Assembly (NCBI RefSeq): GCF_028769735.1
Contig: NC_088170.1
Coordinates: forward strand, 57,197,585-57,261,584
Direction: 5' to 3'
Length of the DNA stretch: 64,000 nt
Source of the DNA: Zonotrichia leucophrys gambelii
Taxonomy: Eukaryota > Chordata > Aves > Passeriformes > Passerellidae
Position numbers and translations under genes: made by a program. Every line of letters starts with the position of its first letter. The stretch's first letter is position 1. The notes beneath the pieces are model-generated. The model ran no database searches. It had not been told where the DNA came from and was given only the letters and a program-made list of their open reading frames with translations. This document shows, in pieces, positions 49,501 to 60,216 of the stretch.

Positions 49501-52500
49501 TAGCCATCTTTGACTATTTCTGTCTTCAGTTGTCCCTGGAAAAATCCACAGAGAAAACTTTAGCACCATGACAGCTCTCTAGAGGTGACTTTCTGCACAC
49601 TTAGGTTTCATGCTTGTCACTGAACATACACAATGTCTGCCAATGTAGATATTGAAGTCATAAAGGAAAAAACAACAGTCACATTAATTTGTACATAAGA
49701 AAGGTTTCATTATAAACTAAGAAAGTAAATCACATCTACAGCATTAATTGGATTACAAATAGAAAAACATGTCTACGAAGACATATTTTTCTACTTTTAA
49801 TAAATGTAAATTTTGTTCTTCTACCCATTACAGAGTACAGTGGCATATGCAAAGCCAAAATCCAGACACAGAGATTCAATTAGTGACCTTAAGTCAGATT
49901 TAATTAACATCCCAAACCAGCTGCTTTAAAACACTAGTATCTTCCACAAACAGCAGCTGCTAGATGTTTTGCTCCTATTTTATGCACCACATCTCCTGCT
50001 GAAAATCCCTGTTATGTATGTCTCAGCTTTAGGGAGACTAAAGGAACATTGTATGTCCACAGAACTTTGTTTGCTGTACTTTTTATTTACTGTACATCCC
50101 ATGTTTAGGGGTGTACAAACAGGACATACAAAGTCATTAAGCTAATTCAGTTGGATCACCAGTGACAGTAATTTCCCATACATGCAATGAAGAGAAATCA
50201 TTGCATTTGTTATGTGATCAAAGTTGTTGAGGAAATAAAGATGAATTACACTGCTCAGGAAATGATGGATGGCTATGCAATCATGATTTTTTAAAAATAT
50301 GCCAAGGAGAAACCCATGATGGAACCTTTTGCATAAATTAGCTTATGTTATTTCAGTAGTGCATTGTAGGAGGGGAGCAGGAGCCAGATCACAGTACATG
50401 TAGCTTAGGGCTGTGCTTAGACTGCTTATTTCAGGCATCCACACTAAAAATAAGTGCTAAGCCCCAGCACACTGATTTAAACTGCCTAAATAAGGAATGT
50501 TGGCTACTATTTGGCAAATAGGGAGAGGCCTGCAAAAGCCTCCTGAGAATTTTTTAGGGTATCTATTACATGTGCTGCCTTAGTCCCTCTGGCAGAGCTC
50601 CAGCACAGAGGGAGGCTCCGTTTAGAGGGAGCACCTCCCTGTGGTGTTTTATTCTGTCTCAGGTGTGGCTGAGCAGGACAGCCAGCTTAGGTGGCCACAC
50701 AGACCCAGGAAGCACAGTGTAATGCTGAACTCAGCTCTCAAGCTCAGAGGCCCAAGGCAGGACTCTTCAGCAGAGACCATTTCCCCTGACCAAGGTCTGG
50801 AACTGGAGGCCTTGGGGAAACAATCACAGAATATTCTGACTTGGAAAGGACTCATAAGGATCATGGAGTCCCAACTCCCTGCCCTGCACAGGGCAACAGG
50901 ATGGTCTGGATGGATGTGACCTGCTCCTCCCCAGGCATCTGACAGTTAAAGCAATTGCCCAGGAAGGTCCTGACTTCTTGCTTGAGGCACTTATGGATAT
51001 CACTCAAAATCCCATAAATGCAAAGCAACATGAAGCCCTTGATCTGATGCCAGGAGCCAGGGTTTCTGTACTCTGAGCAAAAAGGGTCATGAGTTTTCTT
51101 CTTACCATGTAGCTCTGATCCGATGAACTTCACCTTTTCTTCCCCCTACATTTTCACCTTGAATATTGGACCAGTTTTAGGAGAAACTTCCCTTCAGGCT
51201 ATCCAGTCACTTAGTGCCCAATGCATCCTTTCAGAAGCTTCCATTTTATTGGACAACCTTTCCATCACCACCCCTTTAGTACAGCATGGACCCACCTGGT
51301 ACAGGCTGAGCATACCTGCCTTGTCTGCCACCCCTGGGGAGCAGCACCTCCCTGCTCCTCCCTGAAGCACAGTGGATCTTATACAGGTGAATCAAGGATT
51401 CTTCTAGCCTGGTGGGCTTCATGAAAGGGGACACTTTGACTTAGGTCACTCAGTCACCATGAATATTGGAGGGGATATGCCAAGGGAATTAAAATGCCAA
51501 CTGCAGTGAGACAGCACCACAGAGCAGGAGCTTAAATCATTCTCCGAGAATTAAGTGCCTGCCCTAGTCTTGAATTCTTCTTTACACTTTTAAGTTGTTT
51601 AAATGAAAATATAAAATAAATGGTCTAATCCTGTTGCTGTTACTTTTGCAACACCCCATCCTGGGCTCAGAGTAAATGCTGTGATGTCAGATCTTACCAG
51701 CAAATCTCTCAGGGAATGAAACATGAGAGTTCTCCTAAAACTAGGTGTGATTAAATTATTCTTCCACATTTTTTAAGAATACAGAAATGTGCAACAAATA
51801 CTAAGACTTTTATACATTTCTCATACTTGAAATTGCTATTTGAGATTGACTGTTTTCTTTATAAACACATAATAAAGACTCAACATTAAAGATTACTGGA
51901 ATGCAGATAGGGAATTCAGTCATGGATTTACAGGCAGAAGTCAAATATGAGCAATGAGAAATGGAAGTGCCAGAGAAGCAACAATCTAATTTGCACAGTT
52001 CAAAATTTAATATAAAACTGGATATTGTTTTTCTGTAGCCTTACTGCAATAAATTACTATACACAGACTCCACAAAACCAAAGTGATTTTTCTTCCTTTT
52101 TGCTGTTGAAATACCCTTTTCTTCCAAAAGAGAACGAATATTTTTTTCTTGGTAAATCAAGAACAAAATAAGTTAAAATTAAATTTGAACTCTACCCATG
52201 TGGTGTTAGTTCCAGGAAAATAGCTCATGAACGTACCAGGCTACATAATAAAGCCCATTGGCTTACCCTGCATTGCTCTTGCTCCTGAAAGATCTTCTAA
52301 GAGCAATATCACAATAGGGGGTTACATGATTTTATTGTTTTGACTATTTTCTGTAGATTACTTTGGGACTTTTAGGAATACGTGGCATGAAAATCACATA
52401 ATTATTTAGGTTGGAAAATACCTTTCAAGTTATCAAGTTCAACTATAAACCCAGCACTGCCAAGTCCACCAGTAAACCATGTCCTAAGGGCCACATCTAC

Positions 52501-55500
52501 ACATCTTTTAAATAACTCCAGAGATGGTGACTTCATCACTTCTTTGAGCAGCCTGTTCCAGGGCTTGATAACCCTTTGTTATCACCCTAACCAGTGAAGT
52601 AATTTTTCCTAATATTGAATCTAATCCTCTCCTGGTGTAACCTGAGGCCTCTGGTCCTATCACTTATTCCTTGGAAGAAGTGACTGACCCCCATCTGGCT
52701 CACCCTCCTTTCATGCAGTTATGGATAGCAACAAGGTCTCCCCTGAGCCTCCTTTACTGCAGGCCAAACACCCCCAGCTCCCTCAGCTGCTCCCCATATG
52801 ACTTGTGCTCCAGACCCTCCACCAGTTTCACTGCCCTCCTCTGATCACAGGATCTGAGGTGTGGCCCCACCAGTGACAAGTACAGAGGTACAGCCATTGC
52901 CCCAGTCCTGTAAATTTCTGATACAAGCCAGGATGCCCTCGGCCTTCTTGGCCACTTGGGCACATATTGGCTCATGTTCAGAAGGCTGGGGACCAAACCA
53001 TGCCATAGTCTATATACAATATCCTATTCATTACCAAATGCTAGACTGGCAGATGAAATAAGATCTGTAGAGACAGGTTATTGAAATAGATTTTTTTTAC
53101 AATAACTCCCACAACTTACTATCCTATACTTAATGAGCTTATGGTAGACATATTTCACACTATTTCACTCAATTGAAGCCTTGACTGTTGGGCTTTTCTA
53201 CAGGTCTTTCTCAGGACATATCTGCAAAGAACTGAGCTCTGTGTGAAAGGCATCAGTGCACTGATCCTGAGCTAAACTGTTCCTGTGCTGCACAGAACAT
53301 CTGATCAGCACAGTGGGTTGCCAGAAGCATGCTGGATCTCTCCACAGGACACCCACCATGGGAGCAGGGTCTGTGCTGTCACACAAGGAAATGTAAGCTA
53401 AAGAACTGAGACTGCATAATTCTCTGCACCGCAAAACAAAAACATCAAGTGATTGAAGTTAAAAGGTTGCTGGAATATCCTGAAGAGAGGAATTCAGCTT
53501 TCTCCCACCTGTCAGACTGAAAGTCCCTAGGTGGAACACAAGAGAAAGGTCCCTTGACCCCAGAAGCTGCAACTAAGGGGGAAAAAAAGTTAAAAATGTG
53601 GGTTTTTTCAGATTCATATTGCAGCAGGGACATTAATGACATGTGTCACTGTGATACTCAATGAAGCAGACATAAAACTGCAGGATCATAGTTGGACTAT
53701 TTTGTAGCTAGCTGTAAATGAAAGCATTAGGTAGCTTACCTGGTTTATAGACTGAGCTAGAAGATAAAGATCAGCACCTTACAATGGCTACACTAAAATA
53801 CAGCTAGCTATATGTAAGTAGGTATCTTGTATGTTGCCACTTACTTTGCTGAATGTGTATTTAGCCAAGAAGTAGTTCTCATTTTCAATAGTATCTGTCA
53901 AAACACAAAGCAAGGAGGATTGATATCAAAACAGGCAGCAAAATCCATAAGCAGTTCTCATTACTGTAGCAAGCAGCTAAGGTCAGGCTAAGGTGATTTG
54001 TGGGCTATTTAATCTCTTCCTCTAGTCTTAGGTTGATCTCAGGAGAACACAATGTGAGAGATTGCCCTCTCTAGCAGATCAACTGCTCCCAGTGTCACAC
54101 ATTTCTCATATCAAAGCACTGACTTCAACAGTAATCAGCTTTTCACCTTCACAGAATCACAGAGTAAGATGACTTAGAAAGGACCCTCAAGGATGATCAA
54201 GTCCAACTCCCAGCCCTGCACAGCACCATTCCCAAGAGTCACACCATTTGCCTGAAAGCATAGCCCAGACACTTCTAGAACTCTGTCAGGCTGGTGCTGT
54301 GACTGCTTCCCTGGGGAGCCTGTTCCAGTGCCCAACCACCCTCTGGGTGAAGAAACTTTTTCTGATATCCAACATCAACCTCCCCCAGCACAACTTCAAG
54401 CCACTCCCTCAGGTCCTGTCACTGATCACCACAGAGAAAAGATCAGCATCTGTCCGTCTTCTTCCCCTCATGAGGGAGTTGTAACTGCAGTGAGGTCTCC
54501 CCTCAGTCACCTCCAGGCTGAACAGACCCAGTGACCTCAGCCACTCCTCATATGGCTTCTCCTCAAGGTCCTTCACCATCTTTGTTGCCCTCCTTTAGAT
54601 GCTCTCTAATAGTTTAATGTCTTTTCTATATTGAGGTGCCCAAAGCTGCCCCCAGCACATGAGGCTGCCCCAGTGCAGAGCAGAGCAGGACAATCCCCTC
54701 TCTTGCCCAGCTGGTGATGCTGGGATGTCCCCAGCACACAGGTGGCCCTCCTGGCTGCCAGGGCACTGCTGGCTAAGGTTCAACTTTCTACTGCTCATTC
54801 TGGGGTCAGTTCTCCAGCTATTTCTAGCAGGAGGCAGTCCCATTATGCTGCTGAAAGGTGGCCTGAGGAGAGCCCTGCATGCAGGTACTGCTTCCCAGCA
54901 GGAGACCAGGCTTACCAATGGAATCACCGTCATCCCAGAAGAGAGATCCAGAAGCTTCTCCTTGTTCATCCAGGGCAATAAGGAGTTCAAATGGGTTCAG
55001 GCGGCTGTTGACAAACACGTTGAGAAGTGTCAGTACAAACCTGTGGGCCATGGCCTTCCAAGCAACTTAAACTTCTGAACACAAACTCCCAAAAAAGGTC
55101 ACGGCAGAAGAATGACAACAGCTTTCACCAAAAGGACTCTAGAAGTGATGGCAAAATCTTTGCCTTGCCTTGTCCTACTGATGTCTAGATTTTTCATGTT
55201 TTGAGTGCTCATGTGGACAAGCTCCCCTTTCTTTTGTGGTCTCAATGTACAATAACTGGATGATCTGGGAATCATAGTAAGGACTGTCTTACTGGGAGTC
55301 TTAGTAAGGACTGCCTTACTATGGCTGCACAGTGCTGGCCTCTCTTTCCTACTCAGACTAGCTTCTGAACATGGTTCAGATTTGAAACCAGTATATTATA
55401 CATTTGCATGCAAAAATATTTTTCCTGAAGAAAGATTTGAGCTTTTCTACCTTGTTTACAGCATTTGATAAATTCACCCAAGAAGAATTTTGGTTTTCCC

Positions 55501-58500
55501 CTTGCATGCATTTACTCTGAATGACTGACAGCAGGTCAGTGTGGCAGTAAGAGGTGCAAAAGCTGTTCTGAGCATATCCACAGAGCCAGGAGTAGGCGTC
55601 AGCTGTGCTAACAGTGACGTGGGTGATCTCTGAGGTGATTTCTCCTAATGAAATGGAGTGAATACTGGTGTAAAAATACTGTACTTATCACTTGGGATGG
55701 CAGCTGGGAGCTGCAGATAGTCTCCCTTCTGTACTTTCATTTGATTGCTTTTTTGACTGTCTGTGGGCCTGACCCCCACCGTGGCTGCTGGTGACAAACA
55801 CAGGTGACATTACCTCTCAGTAGTGGTGGTGGCTGGTGCCTGCTGTGGCAGAATGTTCCCTCCACGGATGTACAGAGGGATCTTGTTCAGTGGGGCAGAC
55901 ACAGTAACATGGCTCTTCTTCCAGGAACTTGGCACTTTAAGACCCTACCACAAAAATTAATGCAGTTAAAAAAATGCCAATCCTGGCAGTATACATACTG
56001 AAAAAGAGAGCAAGGGGTAAATTTTCATTTCAGTTACATCAGTGAAGAAAACAAACTAAAATATAGATTTCAGGAGTGTTATTCTAGTTTCCTTTTTAAC
56101 ATGAAAGAGGATCTAGCCTCTGCAGTTATCCATATGCCCGAGATAGAAGCATTATGACTGCAAGACAGCAAATGGTCTTTAAAAATGGTATCATTATTCC
56201 ATATGCTGTTAAAAAACCCCACTGATCAAGACACTGAGCAAAAAGAAAAAAAAACTTTTGCTTCCTCTTTTTATACATACGGAGCCTATCACAATTCAGT
56301 TTAAGGTAAGTGATTCATAGTCATTTGGGGATGTAAACTGTAGATTTTCTTCTCTTCTAAGAACAATTCTTCCCCTTTCAAGAAGTAATTACAGCATTCA
56401 GAGAGTGAAATTTATGTGTGTGTAGACAACCAGCATTAAGTTCTTCTGCATCATCCTTTTCTGGTTTAATGCCTCAAAACCTCAAAAAAAGACTTATGTA
56501 CAGAGAAAATAACAGGAAGGCTTTGCTCTTGCCCTCTGTAAATGATAATGATGATTTATGATAATTATATGATATATAAACCATATAATTATGATTTATT
56601 ATTTTTATCCAACTTTGGTTTGGATAAGCACCACGTGCATGACAAGTAAGTGCCAAATACTGGGAGGCACACAGGCAGGGCAAGGGACAAAGGCCACTGT
56701 CCCTGTGCCCAGCCCAGCAAAGGTGTTCAGAGGGAACCATGAGGAGAGCTGAATTAAATGCTGGACTTTGCAGCATCATAGTCTCATGAAAAGAGAAAAA
56801 GGAAAGGATTGGATGAACATCCATCTGAGGACACCAGCCAAATGCTGAAAATGACCAAACTTATTTTAAAAAAGTCTGCATTTCCTCTGAGAGCAGTTCT
56901 GCCCTGACTGCTCCTCTGCCAGGCACACTCAGGAGACTTAAAAACAGCCTGATGATCCTGGGCTCATTTCTGAAAGCTCTTGGCATCAGCTCAACTGCTC
57001 CCATTGAAGCCAAGCTGGGCTTAGGCTGCAGACTGCAGCAGAGCACTTCTGGAAATGCAGTCCTGGGGATGGCGTTGGAAAGGTCAAGGCCCTGAAGAGA
57101 AGGGACTGGCATGTCCCACAGAGCAGATTGTTCTGCAGCTCTTCCAAATGCCTTCTGTCAAAAGTGATGCATGTGCAAAAGTACATGCACAGGAGGCTTT
57201 GTGGCATGCTCTCAGGAGTGTGGCTTAGGTTTCTGCCTCTGTGTGCGTGGAAGTGTATCAGAAAGAGAATTAAAAGTGGAGGGCAAAGAAAGAAATCCTG
57301 GCATTTTCATGCATGTCTAGGCTGCTCTTGAAAATTCTGTTTACTGTGTCTTAGAGCTTTACATGGCAAAAATAGAAACCAAAATGTAACTGAAAGCTGT
57401 GTCATTTGTTCTCCCAGCTAGCCTGATACAGACTTTTTTTTCTCTAGTTTTCTTTATCTACAGATGCTGAGGTAAAAATACTGCTGAAGATTGCTAAAAG
57501 CTATTTTGCTGGAATTGTACCATTTTAAATTATCAGGAAAAAAGTAAGAAAATGAATCTTAAAAATACATACGGTATAGTAGTCGAACCACTGTGCATCA
57601 GGGAAGTACACATCCACAGTTCTTGCTCCCTGTAATTGTTATAAAGAGATTAGTCTTTTTCTTTTTGTATTTCTGATATTACATTAGCTTTATTATATTT
57701 GTGCGTGGAGAGATGTATGCTGAATATTCTAATAACATCAAATTTTGGATATTATGGTTGAGTTATTGACATAGCAGTGGACTAGTGCTGGCTAATCTAT
57801 AATACTAAACAGACAAGCCCATCCTATTTGGGGGGTTTTATTGCCATAGCCTGGGATGAGTCAACATTACGTTATTATTTTATTCTAGTATATAGCTCTA
57901 TGTCTTGCAAATGTAGCTGGCCTAGGTGCACTCCTCCAACATCTGAGCAGCCCTAGAGATGGCTATGGCAGCCTCTCCACGACAGGGCTTCACCTCTGAA
58001 GTGTGAGGACACCACTGCTCAGGGCCCCTTGCACCATTCCCATCCCAGGAACAGGCAGAGAATGAGCTCTAGCATACAGAGGATGCAGATCCTTCTATTC
58101 TTGCAAACAACTTAAAGTTGCAGATAAGTAATAATAAATAATAAATGTTTTGCTAATTGCACAATTACTGTACTCCATTTTGCAGCATGTGTTGTGTCAG
58201 ATCACTGCAGGGATGTAATCATGCTACAGGCACTTTGTATTAATAACTCCAGGAACAGCTGGGATCAAAACATACTTCCATTTTTGTCACAAGTTGCTTA
58301 TTCTCACAAACAGATTAATTTTCACTATCAGTGTAGATGTCTGTCCTTTGCAGAATTATGGATTAGACCCAAGGACTACACCAGGAATCTTGTGGAGCAA
58401 GAAAAGTAAAAGTGTAAGAGAAGAGTTAAGGCAAAGTTACCATTTGACATTTTAGGGATTTTAGATGTATTAAAAACCCTATAAAGGCAAGATGGTCCCC

Positions 58501-60216
58501 TCTCCATCTCTTATCTGTGGTATTATGACAACCCTGGATATTCTGGTCCACAGAAAAGTGTGTAACCATCATGTGAGTCATGATGATTTCAGGGCCAGGC
58601 TGGATAGGGCTTGGAGCAACTTGGCCTAGTGGGAGGTGTCCCTGCCCATGGCAGGAGGAATTGGAACTTTAGATTATCTTTAAGGTCCCTTCCAACCCAA
58701 ACTATTCTATGATTCCATGAGCCTCACCTTCATGACTCCCTAAAAAACAAACCAGTGTGCAAGGCAGTTCTTCATTCTAATTCTTTTTTGATGTCTCACT
58801 TGCTCTCATCCTAGGACTCAAGGAGTGAAGGTCAAGTCGTCCCTGACTCATGTTCTCTACACAAGCAGATGCCAAGCTGCAGTTTGCCACAGTCACTGCT
58901 GGCCTGCACTGCCACAGTGAGGGGTTACTGCACACCTCTGCCCCTGCCCTGCCAACTGGCACAGCCCTGGGTGCCAACTATCACACTGCAAGACCCTGCA
59001 ATGTGCTGCCTTCCAAGTTCTGCTTCCCTCATCATGCCACAGACAGCCTTCATTTTGTGCTGCAGTTCTTCAAAAAACATCAGAAACTCCTTATCTAGAC
59101 CCCCTAACATTTCATTTATCCTTATAATGTCCCCTTTTATTCAATTCTTTGCAGGAAGCCTCCCCTGGTTTGTCCCTTCCTCTTCACGGGAAGGGTTTTT
59201 TTCCCATCCTTTATCATCCTGCTGGTCTGAGACCCTGTGAAATCTTCTTTCTATTCTTCAGCTATTAGAAACCTGTGGGAGTCTGAAGATAAAGGACTGA
59301 TGAATGAAGTGCCTCAGTGGGGTCAGAATGGTTTTAGAATTTAATTTATACTAAACTCACAGAGACAAAAGAGTTGGTTAAAAAACAAGGTAACAGTGTC
59401 CTGTTTAAATGTTTGATGATCAGCAACATCTAGAAATACATCAGCTATTCTGGCAGCATGCTGACTGCAAACAGCACTGGGATACATCCAGTCCAAATAC
59501 TTAGATCTGCTCAGACATACCTCTCTCGTGCTGCCAGCAGTCAGTGGTGGGCAAGGAGAGAAACACACCCTTGCTCCAGCCAAGCAGGGAGAGCCATGTG
59601 CCCAGCACAGCAGAGGAAAATGCTGCTTTTTAAAACCTGTCCTGTTAGCAGCTTACATTATCATTATCGTTTCCATAATGACTGCCTTTGCCTGTGATGC
59701 TGGGAAACTCCTACCACAGCCCCTGAGAGCTGCACTTCCAAAACACTGTGGGTGAGCAGTAATATGGAATCCAGTTTGCTTTCATATCTGTGTGTTTCTT
59801 CCTAGCTCAACAATTACTGCTCTGTGTGTGTCCTTGGAGACTGCTGCCAGCACAATAACAGGAGCATGTGAGGGGCAGCATCCAGCCTCTTTACATCCTT
59901 TCCTCACTTGGAGTAAAAGGGAAAGGCTGTGCCCTCACTTTCATCCTCCTACTTCAAGTACTGAGAAGCTCTGTACTGCCTGTGCTGCTCAGAAATGTGT
60001 TCTGAAGCTTTGACAGTGGAGAGTAGAAAGGGATGGATATGAGCAAACATGCTCTGAATGTCATCCAATGCCCTAAGCACCACTCATTTCTTTGATTCCA
60101 GTGTGATGGCATTTTTAATTACAGTACTTGCCTCTTCAAGAACAGGAGCAATCATAAAAGCAGATCCCCAAAGGAAGGCAGTATCTATTCCATGCGTCTC
60201 CGGATCAGAGGTAAAT
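46536..60216 (-). CDS. Glycoside hydrolase family 31 alpha-glucosidase gene, seven 3' exons
   Basis: GH31 alpha-glucosidases release glucose from the ends of alpha-1,4 (and some alpha-1,6) glucans. Animal members are lysosomal acid alpha-glucosidase (GAA) and the intestinal maltase-glucoamylase and sucrase-isomaltase. Seven exons (60,132-60,216; 57,573-57,629; 55,814-55,944; 54,916-55,004; 53,845-53,894; 49,377-49,535; 46,536-46,595) splice in one frame to 209 residues and a stop. Landmarks are [71 protein letters not shown] and a C-terminal beta domain ending NIKFY. TTTESR and the short C-terminus favour a GAA-like enzyme over the duplicated intestinal enzymes, but I cannot separate them fully. 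Birds have more than one GAA-type gene. The exons with the catalytic nucleophile (WIDMNE in this family) and the acid/base Asp are not in the window and should be to the right of 64,000. Confidence 0.88.
46596..49376 (-). other. Last intron of the GH31 gene
   Basis: About 2.8 kb. It contains a T-rich tract (47,818-47,837) and short open frames with no family match. No other feature seen. Confidence 0.7.
47818..47837. repeat. Poly(T) tract
   Basis: About 18 T residues inside the last GH31 intron. Confidence 0.7.
49377..49535 (-). CDS. GH31 exon n-1 (ITILGL exon)
   Basis: 159 bases (53 codons), phase 0. The acceptor is TTTTTCCAG and the donor AGTGGG|GTAAGA. It encodes [20 protein letters not shown], then [20 protein letters not shown] and [13 protein letters not shown]. 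The [16 protein letters not shown] pattern matches the KVTVLGVATAPQQVLSNG region of GAA. Confidence 0.87.
50822..50904 (-). mobile_element. Short CR1 fragment
   Basis: AATCACAGAATATTCTGACT, then CTTGGAAAGGACTCATAAGG and CCCTGCACAGGGCAACAGG: the CR1 3' terminus read backwards, then truncated. Confidence 0.75.
52390..52985 (-). mobile_element. Long CR1 LINE fragment
   Basis: About 600 bases of CR1 3' region with the sense strand minus. It includes AATAACTCCAGAGATGGTGA, GAGCAGCCTGTTCCAGGGCT, AGGTCTCCCCTGAGCCTCCT and CCTCGGCCTTCTTGGCCACT. The left, 3'-terminal end is diverged. Confidence 0.85.
53845..53894 (-). CDS. GH31 exon n-2
   Basis: 50 bases. The acceptor is TTTTGACAG and the donor AGCAAA|GTAAGT. 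With the G carried over it encodes [17 protein letters not shown], aligning to DTI-x-Y-F-S in maltase-glucoamylase and sucrase-isomaltase (D-T-I after the WDDG motif). Confidence 0.85.
54150..54790 (-). mobile_element. CR1 LINE fragment close to GH31 exon n-3
   Basis: Starts at the 3' terminus (ACAGAATCACAGAGTAAGAT) and follows CR1 for about 630 bases to GTGGCCCTCCTGGCTGCCAG. The sense strand is minus, the same as the host gene. The open frames of up to 139 codons at 54,248-55,078 are CR1 sequence or antisense to the exon and are not genes. Confidence 0.87.
54916..55004 (-). CDS. GH31 exon n-3 (FWDDGD exon)
   Basis: 89 bases. The acceptor is TGTCAACAG and the donor ATTG|GTAAGC. With the AG carried over it starts [15 protein letters not shown], followed by [15 protein letters not shown]. 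The FWDDGE/D motif is a hallmark of the animal GH31 C-terminal domain. A CR1 insertion ends about 140 bases downstream, in the following intron. Confidence 0.88.
55814..55944 (-). CDS. GH31 exon n-4 (RGG exon)
   Basis: 131 bases. The acceptor is TGTGGTAG and the donor GAGAG|GTAATG. It begins [15 protein letters not shown], continues [19 protein letters not shown] and ends TTTTE plus two bases. The HxRGGxIxPxQ motif is typical of GH31 enzymes just after the catalytic barrel, where the chain enters the proximal C-terminal beta domain. Confidence 0.88.
57573..57629 (-). CDS. GH31 exon n-5 (YFPDAQW exon)
   Basis: 57 bases, phase 0 on both sides. The acceptor is AATTACAG and the donor ACC|GTATGT. 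It encodes [19 protein letters not shown], matching the family pattern in which a Gly-rich start and YFP-x-WYDYYTG follow the LWG exon. Confidence 0.88.
57630..60131 (-). other. GH31 intron with a GC-AG donor
   Basis: The 5' splice site is AG|GCAAGT (minus strand, 60,131-60,130) and the 3' splice site is ACAG at 57,633-57,630. Using the nearby GT five bases on would break the reading frame of the next exon. It holds a CR1 3' end (58,585-58,720) and GC-richer sequence at 58,850-59,060 with no clear identity. Confidence 0.75.
58585..58720 (+). mobile_element. CR1 3' end in the opposite orientation to the other copies
   Basis: TTTCAGGGCCAGGCTGGATA, CAACTTGGCCTAGTGGGAGG, TGTCCCTGCCCATGGCAGG and TTCCAACCCAAACTATTCTA, ending TATTCTATGATTCCATGA. 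It is the last 135 bases or so of a CR1 on the plus strand, with its terminal ATTCTATGATTC motif at 58,702-58,713. Confidence 0.9.
60132..60216 (-). CDS. GH31 exon n-6 (FLWGSAF exon)
   Basis: 85 bases. The acceptor AAAACAG is at 60,223-60,217. The first base completes a Glu codon from the previous, unseen exon (family motif HEF). It encodes [20 protein letters not shown] followed by MIAPVLEE, aligning to the LLWGEALLITPVL segment of GAA and FLWGPALLVTPVL of sucrase-isomaltase. The donor is GAAGAG|GCAAGT: a GC donor instead of GT. It is needed to keep the frame with the next exon. Confidence 0.85.

Larger units (their letters stand above)
49536..53844 (-). other. GH31 intron between exons n-2 and n-1
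   Basis: About 4.3 kb. It contains a CR1 remnant (50,822-50,904) and a long CR1 fragment (52,390-52,985). The rest shows no exon I can support. Confidence 0.7.

Noticed and set aside
54248..55078. Open frames of 131 and 139 codons on either strand
   Set aside because: They consist of CR1 sequence or run antisense to the GH31 exon at 54,916-55,004.
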